A stretch of 64,000 nucleotides of DNA from Actinoplanes xinjiangensis (lineage in GTDB: Bacteria > Actinomycetota > Actinomycetes > Mycobacteriales > Micromonosporaceae). The first letter of the stretch is position 1. Each line of letters starts with the position of its first letter. Shown here piece by piece: positions 1 through 8,695 of this stretch. The stretch is taken from the NCBI RefSeq assembly GCF_003148685.1, contig NZ_QGGR01000020.1:1-64000 (forward strand), in the 5' to 3' direction. The notes under the pieces were generated by a model. That model did not search any database. It was not told where the DNA came from and saw only the letters and a list, made by a program, of their open reading frames with translations. The position numbers were made by a program, and so were the translations under genes.

Positions 1-804
1 GACGGCCGGCGTCCGATCGCGTCGATCAATTTCGTGACCGCGCATGACGGGTTCACTCTGCACGATCTGGTGTCGTACAACGAGAAGCACAATGATGCCA
101 ACGGGGAGGGCAACCGCGACGGGGAGAGTCACAACCGGTCGTGGAACTGTGGTGTGGAGGGGGAGACCGAGGACGCCGATGTGATCGTGTTGCGGGAGCG
201 GCAGAAACGCAACTTCCTGGCCACCCTGCTGTTGAGTCAGGGCGTGCCGATGATCGCGCACGGTGACGAGCTGGGCCGGACCCAGCGCGGCAACAACAAC
301 GTCTACTGCCAGGACAACGAGATCTCCTGGGTGGACTGGGACGACGCCCGCAACCATGACGTCCAGACGTCCTTCATCGCCTCGCTGACCGCGTTGCGCG
401 CCGACCACCCGATCTTCCGCCGCCGGCGGTTCTTCACCGGCCAGGAGGTGAACGGCTCCCCGATGCCGGACATCGCGTGGCTGCGCCGCGACGGCGACCC
501 GATGACCGAGCCGGACTGGACCGCGGACGAACCCGGGGCGGTCACGGTCTTCCTCAACGGCCACGGCATCCCGGAATCGAACGCGCTCGGCGAACCGATC
601 ACCGACGACTCGTTCCTGCTGTTGTTCAACGCCGCGCCGGAGCCGGCCGACTTCACCCTGCCGGACCAGGCCTACGGCCAGATGTGGGAGACCGTCGTCG
701 ACACCGCCGACCCCCTGCTGGCCGACGACCGGGGGAGCCTCAAGGCCCAGCAGCAGCTGACCGTCCCGGCCCACACCCTGCTGGCCCTGCGGTGCCGCTA
801 CTGA
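1..804 (+). CDS. glgX: Glycogen debranching enzyme GlgX, C-terminal part
   Basis: The reading frame is open from base 1, so the gene begins before the window; about 267 residues are visible. GlgX is a cytoplasmic GH13 alpha-1,6-glucosidase that trims phosphorylase-limited glycogen. The visible part has the family's conserved C-terminal half: the TAHDGF block (the GH13 region with the His-Asp pair that positions substrate), the YNEKHNDANGE and SWNCGVEG segments, and the GDELGRTQRGNNN/YCQDNEISW blocks that follow the barrel. The end of the protein is a beta-sandwich as in other isoamylase-type enzymes. A perfect 17-bp inverted repeat follows the stop codon. The assignment rests on long stretches of family-specific sequence and is firm; only the 5' part is missing. 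Confidence 0.97.
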   Translation, partial: DGRRPIASINFVTAHDGFTLHDLVSYNEKHNDANGEGNRDGESHNRSWNCGVEGETEDADVIVLRERQKRNFLATLLLSQGVPMIAHGDELGRTQRGNNNVYCQDNEISWVDWDDARNHDVQTSFIASLTALRADHPIFRRRRFFTGQEVNGSPMPDIAWLRRDGDPMTEPDWTADEPGAVTVFLNGHGIPESNALGEPITDDSFLLLFNAAPEPADFTLPDQAYGQMWETVVDTADPLLADDRGSLKAQQQLTVPAHTLLALRCRY

Positions 805-835
805 CCGACGGCTGCGCAGGCCGCGATCGTTGATC

Positions 836-875
836 GACCCCCGCCGGCCGCCCCGGAAGGCGGCCGGCGGGGGTC
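836..875. terminator. Bidirectional terminator between glgX and the Rhs operon
   Basis: A perfect 17-bp GC-rich inverted repeat (836-852 with 859-875) closes a 6-nt loop. It lies between two convergent genes and its right arm runs into the stop codon of the downstream minus-strand gene. There is no U-tract, which is usual for actinobacterial terminators. Confidence 0.75.
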
Positions 876-1251
876 AACTCGTCCGCAGCAGTTCCGCCAC
901 CTCGCCGGGGGAGGCCCCGGCGGGCACCTCGACATCGAACGAGTACATCTCGTCGCTGAACCGCACGGTGATGCCGTCCGGCACCAGACTCCGGTACCAG
1001 GCCGCGAACCGTGCGGTCAGATCGTCGTCGCCCTCGAGTGAGATACCCGATCCGTCCGTCGCGGACCAGCCCTCGATGTCCGCCCCGTCCTCGGCGTAGG
1101 TCCAGCCCACGTCGCGCTGCCGGGTCACCCCCATCTCCGCGGCCGGCACGAGCGTCGCGCCCGGCCAGTCCGTGGAAAGGCGGGTCATCAGGGTCTGCCT
1201 CGGTACGCGCCAACCACCGTCGGGCGTCTCGAAGAAGATCAGGTATCTCAT
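874..1251 (-). CDS. Small cytoplasmic protein, candidate immunity protein for the Rhs toxin
   Basis: A 125-residue acidic protein without signal peptide or membrane segment. No family is recognised. It starts with MRYLIFFETPDGGW and has several aromatic residues and acidic patches, a composition common among toxin-binding immunity proteins. Its start lies 7 bases after the end of the Rhs toxin gene on the same strand, which is the standard place for the cognate immunity gene in polymorphic toxin loci, and the pair ends at the 836-875 terminator. The immunity role is inferred from position only; the alternative is an unrelated small protein. Confidence 0.7.
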   Translation of the reverse strand: MRYLIFFETPDGGWRVPRQTLMTRLSTDWPGATLVPAAEMGVTRQRDVGWTYAEDGADIEGWSATDGSGISLEGDDDLTARFAAWYRSLVPDGITVRFSDEMYSFDVEVPAGASPGEVAELLRTS

Positions 1252-1258
1252 CTCGTTC

Positions 1259-4200
1259 CTACGGTTTGAGTAGTACGGTGCCGGGGATGTTCATGGAGGT
1301 GAGCAGGCCACCGAAGTAGTCGGCACTCTCCTGTGTGTTGGTGACGATACGCAGGCTGGTGAACCTCGTGGTCGGATCGTTGATGACCTTCCCGTACCGC
1401 TCCATCTCGTCGAGCAGGTCGGCACTGAGGAACGGCGGCGCCGTACCCGTGTAGGGGCTGCTCGATCCACCGTGGTGGAACTTCGTGTCGACCAGGGTGT
1501 TCCCGTCGATGCCGTCGGCCCAGATCTTGGCGCCGCCACCCCGGACCTCGAACTCGTAGAGCCCGGTCTCGGCCCGCTGGTAGTCGTACGCCTGCTGCTG
1601 TTTGATCTGCCCCTTGGTGACCGGGTTGTAATTCATCGGTGCGTTGCGGATCCCGGTGATGTCGCAGTTGTGGACCAGCAGCGAGGTGTCGCCGGCGCCC
1701 ACGTAGTACGTGTGCAGGTCGTCGACGGTCAGGTCGTAGGTGCGGTCGCTGCCCTCGTACTTCTTGACTGCCGACAGCTGGACGTACGTCCCGGCGGAGG
1801 TGCGCAGCAGCTCACCCTCGCGCAGGTCGCCGGCCTGTACCCACGCCTCGCGGGTGACCGACCAGAACGGGTGGGTCTCCGTCGCGGTGACGGTGTGTTC
1901 CGCCCCGTCCTTCCCGGTGATGGTCAGGTCGACGAAGTTCTTGTCGTCGTCGGTCCGGATGGTGTGGGTGACCTGCCGGGCGCCGGTCTCGCCGGTCTGC
2001 GGGTCGGTCGCCTGGACGGTGTCGCCGGGCTCGACCTCCTCGATCGGCTTGCTCGTGCCGCCGGCCAGCAGGACCGGGGTGCCCGCGACGAAGCTGTGCG
2101 GAGCCGGGCAGGCCGATCCGTCGCCCGCGGACCTCCTGGTCTTGGCCTTGACCTTGTCGGCCACGGCCTTGGCCTTCTGTGCGGCCTTCTCGGCCGCCGC
2201 CTTGGCCGCCCGGTCAGCCGCGGCCTTGGCTGCCGCCGCCTTCTCGGCCGCGGCCTTGGCCGCCTTGGCCGCCGCGTCCTTGGCCGCCTGTGCCGCCTTC
2301 TCCGCGCCTTGGAGGACGGCCCTGGCCCACTTCACCTCCTCGAAGAAGGTGAACACGGCCTTGCCGGCCCGGAAGATGGCCTCACCGATCTTCTTGGCCT
2401 TGAAGATCTTGCCCCACGGCAGCGCCCCGACGACCATCGTGACGCAGGCGACCAGGTCGCCCTTGAGGCAGTTGATGATGTCGTTGATCCCGAGGAACTC
2501 CATCAGGACCTGGCCGCCGGCCTCCAGGATCACGTCCAGGGTGCTCTTGGACTGGATCTGGTTGGCCCGTGCGATCTCCTCCGGCGACGGCCCCTGCACG
2601 GCCGACGAGCCCGTGGTGGTCGGCCCGGCGTCCGGCACCGCGCCGGTCGGGTCGGTGTAGACCAGCGGGTTGTTGGACGCGTAGGTGTACGCCGAGGTGG
2701 CGCCCTGCGAGGTGGGTTGTGGATCCCGGCTGCTGAACCGGCCGGTGCCCGGGTCGTAGTTACGGGCCCGCAGGTAGTAGTTGCCGTCACCGGACGTCGA
2801 GTCCTGGTACTGCCCGGTGAACTGCATCGGGTTCGGCACGCTCTGCGCCGGCAGGTTCTGCCCGGCCAGGGTCGGTCCCTCGCGCGGGTTGCCGAACGGG
2901 TCGTAGTCGTAGCCCTTCTCGACCGTGCCGTCCGGCTTCAGCAGGTTGGCGATGCCGCCCAGCCAGTCGTGGGTGTAGGAGTGCACCCCGCTCGCCGGGT
3001 CGATCAGGCCGAGTGGCTCGTCGTCCGGCCCGTACGTGAAGCCGCGCTTCTCGACCACCGCACCGGCGCTGTTCTCGACGGTGTCGATGCCGATCTGCGG
3101 CAGCGTCCCGGCCACGTCCCACGACCAGTGCTGCCTGGTGGTCTGATTCTGCAACGTCGAGGTCGCGGAGACCCGCAGCCCGTCGGCGTCGTAGTTGAAC
3201 ACCGAGGTCTGGCCGTTGTCGAGGGTCGCCTTGGCCAGGGTGTTGTCGAGGTTGTACTCGAGCCGGTCCCCGCCGGCCTTGATCTGGTTACCGCGGGCGT
3301 CGTACCGGTACTCCTTCTCCCGCTCCCAGTTCGGGCCCTCGGTCTCCTCCTCGACCAGCTGGTCACCGTCGTCGTACTCGTACTCGGTGACGTCGTTGCC
3401 GGCGGTGCCGCTACGCACCTGCTTGGTCCGGTTGCCGTTGAGGTCGTACCGGTAGTCGATCCGGCCCGCCGGTTTGGCGTTCTTGTCGGTGCAGGAGATC
3501 ACCGCGTAGCACGCCGAGGTGATCCGGTCGGCCTCGTCGTAGCTGTAGGCCACCGACTCGGCGACCCCACCGCGGGTGGTGACGACCCGGCTCGGGTTGC
3601 CGACCTCGTCCAGCGTCAGGTCGTATTCGGAGATCGGATCCTGTACGCCCGGAACCGGCTCGCCGGTACGGTCCGCGCCGATCGAGGTCAGCCGGCCCGC
3701 GTCGTCGTAGACCCGCTGCTCGGAGATCCCGGTCGGCCCCGGCAGGACGGTGCTGGTGCGACGGCCCGCGACGTCGTAGCCGAAGCTCCACTTCGCGCCC
3801 GCCGCGGTCAGCTCGGTGATGCGGCTGGCCGCGTCGTAGCCGTACGAGATCGTGGTCCCGTCCGGGTACTGCCGGGTCTTGACGTTGCCGCGCACGTCGT
3901 AGTCGTAGGTGTAGACCTGGTCGGCCCGGCCCGCCTCCTTGCGGGTGACCGTCTTGATCTGGTCCTCGTCGTCGTAGACCACCGCACGCACACCGGTCGG
4001 GTCGCCGTAGGACGTGACCCGGTCCTTGCCGTCGTAGCGCCACTGGTAGACCGGCCCGCCGGTGCCCAGCGTGCGCTGGTCGAGACGGCCGACGATGTCG
4101 TAGCTGTCGACCACGGTCCGCTTGCCGCGCTCGGCGGCACTGAGCTCGTCGATCTCCTCGTCGTCGCCCAGGGTGATCGTCTGGATCCGGTTGCCGTCCG

Positions 4201-7200
4201 CGTCGTACTTCGCGTACGTGTTGCGTTCCAGCGCGTCCTGGCTGCGCACCAGCCGGCCGGCCTCGTCGTAGTGGACGGTGGTCCGGTTGCCCTTCGGGTC
4301 GGTGATCGAGGTGAGCGCGCCGTCCTCGCCGTACCCGTAGACGGTGGATTCGTCCTCCGGGTCGTCGACCTCCGGCGTGGTCACGCTGCGCGGCTGGTCG
4401 TCGTCGTTGTACGTGTACCGCGTGGTGTGCTTCTTCGCGTCGGTGACCGAGACCAGCCGGTTGATCGCGTCGTACTGCGCCGTGGTGACGTTGTCCAGCG
4501 CGTCGATCGACCGGGTCTGGTTACCGATCCGGTCGTACTCGAAGTGCGCGGTGAACCGCTCCTTGTCCGCGCCCTCGACGTTGCCGCGCGGCTCGGTGAC
4601 CGCGGCCAGCAGACCGTCGTCGGTGTACTCGTAGGTGGTCACCCCACCGGTCGGCGAGATCGTCTTGATCTTGTTGCCGGCCGGGTCGTACTCGGTCTTG
4701 GTCTGCGAGCCGCCCGCGTCGGTGATGCCGTTCTGCCGGCCACTGGGGTCGTAGGACAGCTTCGTGCTGCGGCCCAGACTGTCCGTGGAGCTGTTGACCA
4801 GGCCGCTGTTGGCCCGGTCGAACTTGGTGGCCTTGCCGAACTCGTCGACGGTCTCGACGCTGCGGTCCAGGTCGTCGACCTTGTAGTCGCGGGTCACCAC
4901 CTGCCCGTTCGGGTACGGCCGCCGGGTCTGGATGATGTTGTCGTTGTTGTCGTAGACGAACGTGGTGGTGAAGTCCGCCCGGTTCGCCCCCGGCAGGTTG
5001 CCGCGCGGCGAGGTCGCCGACTGCACCAGGCCCTTGGCGTTGTACGTCCAGCTCGTGACCAGGTCGGCCTCGTGCTTCATGTCGATGGCCGAGGACGCGC
5101 GCCGGCCCGCCGCCGTGTAGGTGTAGAGAATCGTGCGCCGGGCCTCGAAGACCGTCTTGAGCAGCCCGTTGGCGAGGTAGGCGTAGGAGATCACCACACC
5201 TTCCGGGCTGACCGTCTTCTTCGTCCGGCCGACCGCGTCGTAGTCGGTCGTCTGCGGGGCGTCCTTGCCCGGCTGCCGGACCGCGACCATGCGGTCCAGC
5301 GCGTCGTAGGTGGTGCGGGTGGTGTAGTTCTCCGGTCTCGCCCCGGGTACCGTCCCGCGCGGGTCGGTCACCGTGACCTGCCGGCCCACCTTGTCGTAGC
5401 CGTACTCCAGGCGCCGGCCCTCGGCCGAGACCGCGGCCCGCAGCAGACCCGCGTTCGGCTCGCCGTCCGGGATGCTCTCCGAGCGGGTCACCTTGCCGCG
5501 CTGATCGGTGACGGTCACCATCAGACCGCGGGCATCGTAGGTGTACGTGATCGCGTGACCCTCGGGGTCGGTCGACTTCACCAGTTCGTCGAACTCGTTG
5601 TAGTCGTCGGTCCACTTCCGGCCGTCGGCGTCGACGTGGCTCGTCGGGTTGTTCCGCGCGTCGTAGGTCGTCTTCTCCGAGAACCGGCGCTGCGGCGCGA
5701 ACTGCTCGACCAGGTTCCCGGCCGGGTCGTAGAACGACTCGTGCTGGTTCTGGTTGCCGTTGACCACCAGGCTGCGGTTCAGCGACCCGTCGTACCGGTG
5801 GTTGCTGGTGTCGCCGTTGCCGCGCTGCGAGTAGAGCAGCACGTTGCCCTTGTAGCCGTCCCAGACCACGACGTTGTCCGCGTCGGTGGTCTTCGCCTCC
5901 TGCTTCCCGGCGTTCCACACGAACGTGGTGGCCGCCCCGATCGCGTCGACCTGCCGGGTCACCCGGCCGCCCGCGTACTCGTTGGTCAGCGCGACCACCT
6001 TGTCCGGCTGGACCACCTGGGTCAGCAGACGGCCGGCGTCGTAGGTGTACTGCCAGTACTCACCCGCCGCGTCGCGGACCTTGGTGAGCAGGCCGCCGGT
6101 GTAGAAGTACTGCGTCTTACGGCCGTCCGGCAGCGTGATCGACTCGATCAGTCCACCGGCCAGGCTGGCCACCGTCTTGCGCGCCGAGGCGTCGGTGACG
6201 GTGACGCTCGTGGCGGTGTGCGCGAACCGCAGCCCGACCTGGCGCGGGTTGAGGATCGAGAGCAACCGGCCCTGCGCGTCGAAGGAGTACACGAGGTTGT
6301 TGCGGGTGACCAGCTCCCAGCCGTCGCCCGCCTTACGCAGCGTGGAGCGCACACCCGGCGGGCGTACGTATCCGTCGCCTTCGGCCTTGAAGATCGTGTC
6401 CGAGCCGTCCTCGGCCCGCACCAGTACGCCACCCTCGACCGGGGTGACCTTGAGGTCGTAGATCCACGCCCAGCCGGGCCCGAACGCCGAGGCGCCGGTG
6501 TTCAGCGAGGAGTAGGACCGGGTTGAGGTGAACGGGACGCCGAACGACGTGGTCGCGAGGTCCTTCTCGGTCCGGGTGAACGCGCCCGTGCCGGTGTTCA
6601 CGCCGATCGCCCGCGACGCCTGGCTCGCCCCGGTCATGCCCAGGGCGACGCTGCATCCGCATCCGGCGGCCTGCCGGTCCGGGATCGCCGGCGGGTCGAT
6701 GGTGGTACGCGGCTGCGCGTCCTCCGACCTCGCCGACGGCACCTCGCCGTCCGGGTAGAGGCCGGTGATCGTGACGAAGTAGGTCCGGGCCGCGTCCAGC
6801 TGCCAGCCCTGCTCGGCGCCGAGTGACTTGCAGTACTCCCGCAGCTTGCCGCAGCCGTCGTTGCCCAACTGGTCGCGGCCCAGGTCCACGGATTCCTGCC
6901 GGGTCTGCGACTCCGCGTCGTAGAGGTCGATCCGCCAGCGGTCGAAGCCCTGGTCCTTGAGGTTGAAGTAGGTGACCAGCGAGGTGTCGCCGACCACGAA
7001 ACCGGGCCGCAGCAGCACGTCGACGAAGGCCTCGCCCGGTGCCGCCGCGGCGGCGAACCGTGCCGTGACGGCCTCGCCGCCGGCCTGCACCGACGGCGGC
7101 ACGACCGGAGGCCGCGACTGTTCGGGGACCGCGGTGTCCGCAGCCGCGCCGGCCGGCAGGCCACGCTGCTGCGGATCCTGACCGGCCGAGACGGTCGGAA

Positions 7201-7318
7201 CCTCACCCGGATCGGCGGAGGCCGGCACATCGGCCGGTGGCGCCAGGGTGATTATCAGTAGGAACGCGCAGGCTGTCGCCAGCCAGCGGATGCGCGCCGA
7301 AAAGGCAGTGGATGACAT
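1259..7318 (-). CDS. Secreted Rhs/YD-repeat polymorphic toxin with Hint domain and a nuclease-like C-terminus
   Basis: A 2019-residue protein. The start at 7318 has a GGGAGG ribosome site and gives a signal peptide (basic stretch, then a hydrophobic run around LATACAFLLIITLA), better than the longer open frame to 7507. In order: signal peptide; a secreted N-terminal region; a DUF6531-like segment (about residues 240-330) leading into the Rhs barrel; dozens of YD repeats of the GYDAAGR/YDxxGN type; the Rhs core motif RARNYDPGTGRFSSRDP; a hydrophobic segment; an Ala/Lys-rich helix; a Hint (intein-like) domain at about 1737-1885 from CPAPHSFVAGT to LLVHNC; and a variable tip at 1886-2019. The tip contains E..WADGID..LVDTKF, matching the E/D-(D/E)xK pattern of restriction-endonuclease-fold toxins, so DNase activity is likely but inferred. 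Hint would release the tip. The candidate immunity gene follows directly. Confidence 0.92.
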   Translation of the reverse strand: MSSTAFSARIRWLATACAFLLIITLAPPADVPASADPGEVPTVSAGQDPQQRGLPAGAAADTAVPEQSRPPVVPPSVQAGGEAVTARFAAAAAPGEAFVDVLLRPGFVVGDTSLVTYFNLKDQGFDRWRIDLYDAESQTRQESVDLGRDQLGNDGCGKLREYCKSLGAEQGWQLDAARTYFVTITGLYPDGEVPSARSEDAQPRTTIDPPAIPDRQAAGCGCSVALGMTGASQASRAIGVNTGTGAFTRTEKDLATTSFGVPFTSTRSYSSLNTGASAFGPGWAWIYDLKVTPVEGGVLVRAEDGSDTIFKAEGDGYVRPPGVRSTLRKAGDGWELVTRNNLVYSFDAQGRLLSILNPRQVGLRFAHTATSVTVTDASARKTVASLAGGLIESITLPDGRKTQYFYTGGLLTKVRDAAGEYWQYTYDAGRLLTQVVQPDKVVALTNEYAGGRVTRQVDAIGAATTFVWNAGKQEAKTTDADNVVVWDGYKGNVLLYSQRGNGDTSNHRYDGSLNRSLVVNGNQNQHESFYDPAGNLVEQFAPQRRFSEKTTYDARNNPTSHVDADGRKWTDDYNEFDELVKSTDPEGHAITYTYDARGLMVTVTDQRGKVTRSESIPDGEPNAGLLRAAVSAEGRRLEYGYDKVGRQVTVTDPRGTVPGARPENYTTRTTYDALDRMVAVRQPGKDAPQTTDYDAVGRTKKTVSPEGVVISYAYLANGLLKTVFEARRTILYTYTAAGRRASSAIDMKHEADLVTSWTYNAKGLVQSATSPRGNLPGANRADFTTTFVYDNNDNIIQTRRPYPNGQVVTRDYKVDDLDRSVETVDEFGKATKFDRANSGLVNSSTDSLGRSTKLSYDPSGRQNGITDAGGSQTKTEYDPAGNKIKTISPTGGVTTYEYTDDGLLAAVTEPRGNVEGADKERFTAHFEYDRIGNQTRSIDALDNVTTAQYDAINRLVSVTDAKKHTTRYTYNDDDQPRSVTTPEVDDPEDESTVYGYGEDGALTSITDPKGNRTTVHYDEAGRLVRSQDALERNTYAKYDADGNRIQTITLGDDEEIDELSAAERGKRTVVDSYDIVGRLDQRTLGTGGPVYQWRYDGKDRVTSYGDPTGVRAVVYDDEDQIKTVTRKEAGRADQVYTYDYDVRGNVKTRQYPDGTTISYGYDAASRITELTAAGAKWSFGYDVAGRRTSTVLPGPTGISEQRVYDDAGRLTSIGADRTGEPVPGVQDPISEYDLTLDEVGNPSRVVTTRGGVAESVAYSYDEADRITSACYAVISCTDKNAKPAGRIDYRYDLNGNRTKQVRSGTAGNDVTEYEYDDGDQLVEEETEGPNWEREKEYRYDARGNQIKAGGDRLEYNLDNTLAKATLDNGQTSVFNYDADGLRVSATSTLQNQTTRQHWSWDVAGTLPQIGIDTVENSAGAVVEKRGFTYGPDDEPLGLIDPASGVHSYTHDWLGGIANLLKPDGTVEKGYDYDPFGNPREGPTLAGQNLPAQSVPNPMQFTGQYQDSTSGDGNYYLRARNYDPGTGRFSSRDPQPTSQGATSAYTYASNNPLVYTDPTGAVPDAGPTTTGSSAVQGPSPEEIARANQIQSKSTLDVILEAGGQVLMEFLGINDIINCLKGDLVACVTMVVGALPWGKIFKAKKIGEAIFRAGKAVFTFFEEVKWARAVLQGAEKAAQAAKDAAAKAAKAAAEKAAAAKAAADRAAKAAAEKAAQKAKAVADKVKAKTRRSAGDGSACPAPHSFVAGTPVLLAGGTSKPIEEVEPGDTVQATDPQTGETGARQVTHTIRTDDDKNFVDLTITGKDGAEHTVTATETHPFWSVTREAWVQAGDLREGELLRTSAGTYVQLSAVKKYEGSDRTYDLTVDDLHTYYVGAGDTSLLVHNCDITGIRNAPMNYNPVTKGQIKQQQAYDYQRAETGLYEFEVRGGGAKIWADGIDGNTLVDTKFHHGGSSSPYTGTAPPFLSADLLDEMERYGKVINDPTTRFTSLRIVTNTQESADYFGGLLTSMNIPGTVLLKP

Positions 7319-7484
7319 CGATGCTTCCCTCCCGCGGGAGAGCCCCCGCGACAAAGACCCCCAGAACAACTGCGCGCAGGCAAGCATGGAAGTACATCGA
7401 TGCGCGACCCCGCCCGCCGATATGTCGGCTACGACGTCATTCACGCAGGAGCTGACGCCCCTCTGCCCCGTACGGGCGCAAGGG

Positions 7485-8273
7485 TCAGGGTTTGCGGCCC
7501 ACCGCACAGAACTGGTCGATGTCCGGGGCGTCGACCTCGGGGCGCCAGCGGGTGACCGGGACCACGCCGGGCTCGACGAGCTCCAGCCCGTCGAAGAACC
7601 GGGCCAGGCGGCCCGGGCTGCGCAGGTGATAGGGCTGGGCGGCGGACTCGTTCCAGATCCGGGCCGCCTCGACGTTGGCCGGGGTGACGTCGGCGCCGTC
7701 GTAGACGGCCAGGTAGCTGCCCGACGGGACGGCCTCCATCGCCCGGCGCACGATGCCCTGCGCGACGGCGTCGTCCTCGACGTGCCCGAGAACGCCCATG
7801 AACAGCACCGCCACCGGCCGGCTCAGGTCCAGCGTCGCGGCCGCCCCGCGCAGCACCAGCTCCATGTCGTGCATGTCGGCGTCGATGTAGTCGGTGACAC
7901 CCTCCGGGCCACCGGCGAGCAGCGCCCGCGCGTGCGAGAGCACCAGCGGGTCGTTGTCGACGTAGACCACCCGGCTGGACGGCGCGACCGACTGGGCGAC
8001 CTGGTGGGTGTTGTTCGCGGTCGGCAGCCCGGTCCCGATGTCCAGGAACTGGCGCACCCCGGCCTCGCGGGCCAGGTAGGTCACGGCCCGGATCAGGTAC
8101 GCCCGGCTGAGCCGGGCGCTCTCGGCCAGCTCCGGCCGGCTGGCGAGGATCTGCTCACCGACCGCCCGGTCGGCGGCGAAGTTGTCCTTGCCGCCCAGCA
8201 GGAAGTTCCAGATCCGCGCGGTCTGCGGAACGCCGGCGTCCAGCGTGGGGGGCAGATCCCGGTCGTTCGGCAC
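7485..8273 (-). CDS. SAM-dependent methyltransferase, Methyltransf_19 (DUF574) family
   Basis: A 262-residue class I methyltransferase of the actinobacterial DUF574/Methyltransf_19 family, whose substrates are mostly unknown. Seen: the family's N-terminal signature ARIWNFLLGGKDNFAADR, the SAM-binding motif FLDIGTGLPTANNTHQ, the acidic loop VVYVDNDPLV, and a C-terminal FFDGLELVEPGVV segment. A GTG start at 8273 is chosen because AGGAG lies 5 bases upstream and because DUF574 proteins start shortly before the RIWNF motif; the frame stays open to 8354 without another good site. It is transcribed in the same direction as the Rhs gene but separated by 166 bp, so it is probably its own unit. Confidence 0.93.
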   Translation of the reverse strand: MPNDRDLPPTLDAGVPQTARIWNFLLGGKDNFAADRAVGEQILASRPELAESARLSRAYLIRAVTYLAREAGVRQFLDIGTGLPTANNTHQVAQSVAPSSRVVYVDNDPLVLSHARALLAGGPEGVTDYIDADMHDMELVLRGAAATLDLSRPVAVLFMGVLGHVEDDAVAQGIVRRAMEAVPSGSYLAVYDGADVTPANVEAARIWNESAAQPYHLRSPGRLARFFDGLELVEPGVVPVTRWRPEVDAPDIDQFCAVGRKP

Positions 8274-8695
8274 GATTGCTCCTATGTGGATCCGGTCGGG
8301 AGGGGTAAGCCTAGTCGCCGGTCGGTGACCTCGAGAGAATGGGTTCCGCGCCATTCCCGGAATTGCCCGGTAACGTATTCGGGCACGGTTTCACGCCCGG
8401 TCGCGAATGGTGCGCGCCGAGCATGGTGAAGCGGATTCCGCGAATTAGGTCATTCGCGATGAAGGGGGAGCGAACCCGGCCGGCCCGGCGTGCCGGGTGG
8501 CGCGCCCGGAAAGCCGGGACACGCAGGTACAACAGGTCTCCACAACGATTCCATATGATCAAGCCCCCGCCAGGACATCAGTGGTCGTCGATCGGGAGTG
8601 TAACTCAAAGCAGCGACACTCATCGACAATGACGTGCCAATGCGTATGATGCTCATCAATCAATTCGCTTGCCTTCGAACGGGGGTAATGGGCTC
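8274..8695. other. Intergenic region, no gene seen
   Basis: Upstream region shared by the divergent methyltransferase and FG-GAP protein genes. The right half (about 8540-8680) is clearly richer in A/T than the surroundings, as expected for a promoter region. The short open frames on both strands lack ribosome sites and recognisable content. I see no tandem repeat and no strong hairpin. Confidence 0.5.

Noticed and set aside
1472..6526. A 1684-codon plus-strand open frame opposite the Rhs gene
   Set aside because: It is the mirror of the YD repeats: long runs of Val/Gly/Asp/Arg, no domain pattern, no ribosome site. The minus strand has clear Rhs and Hint motifs.
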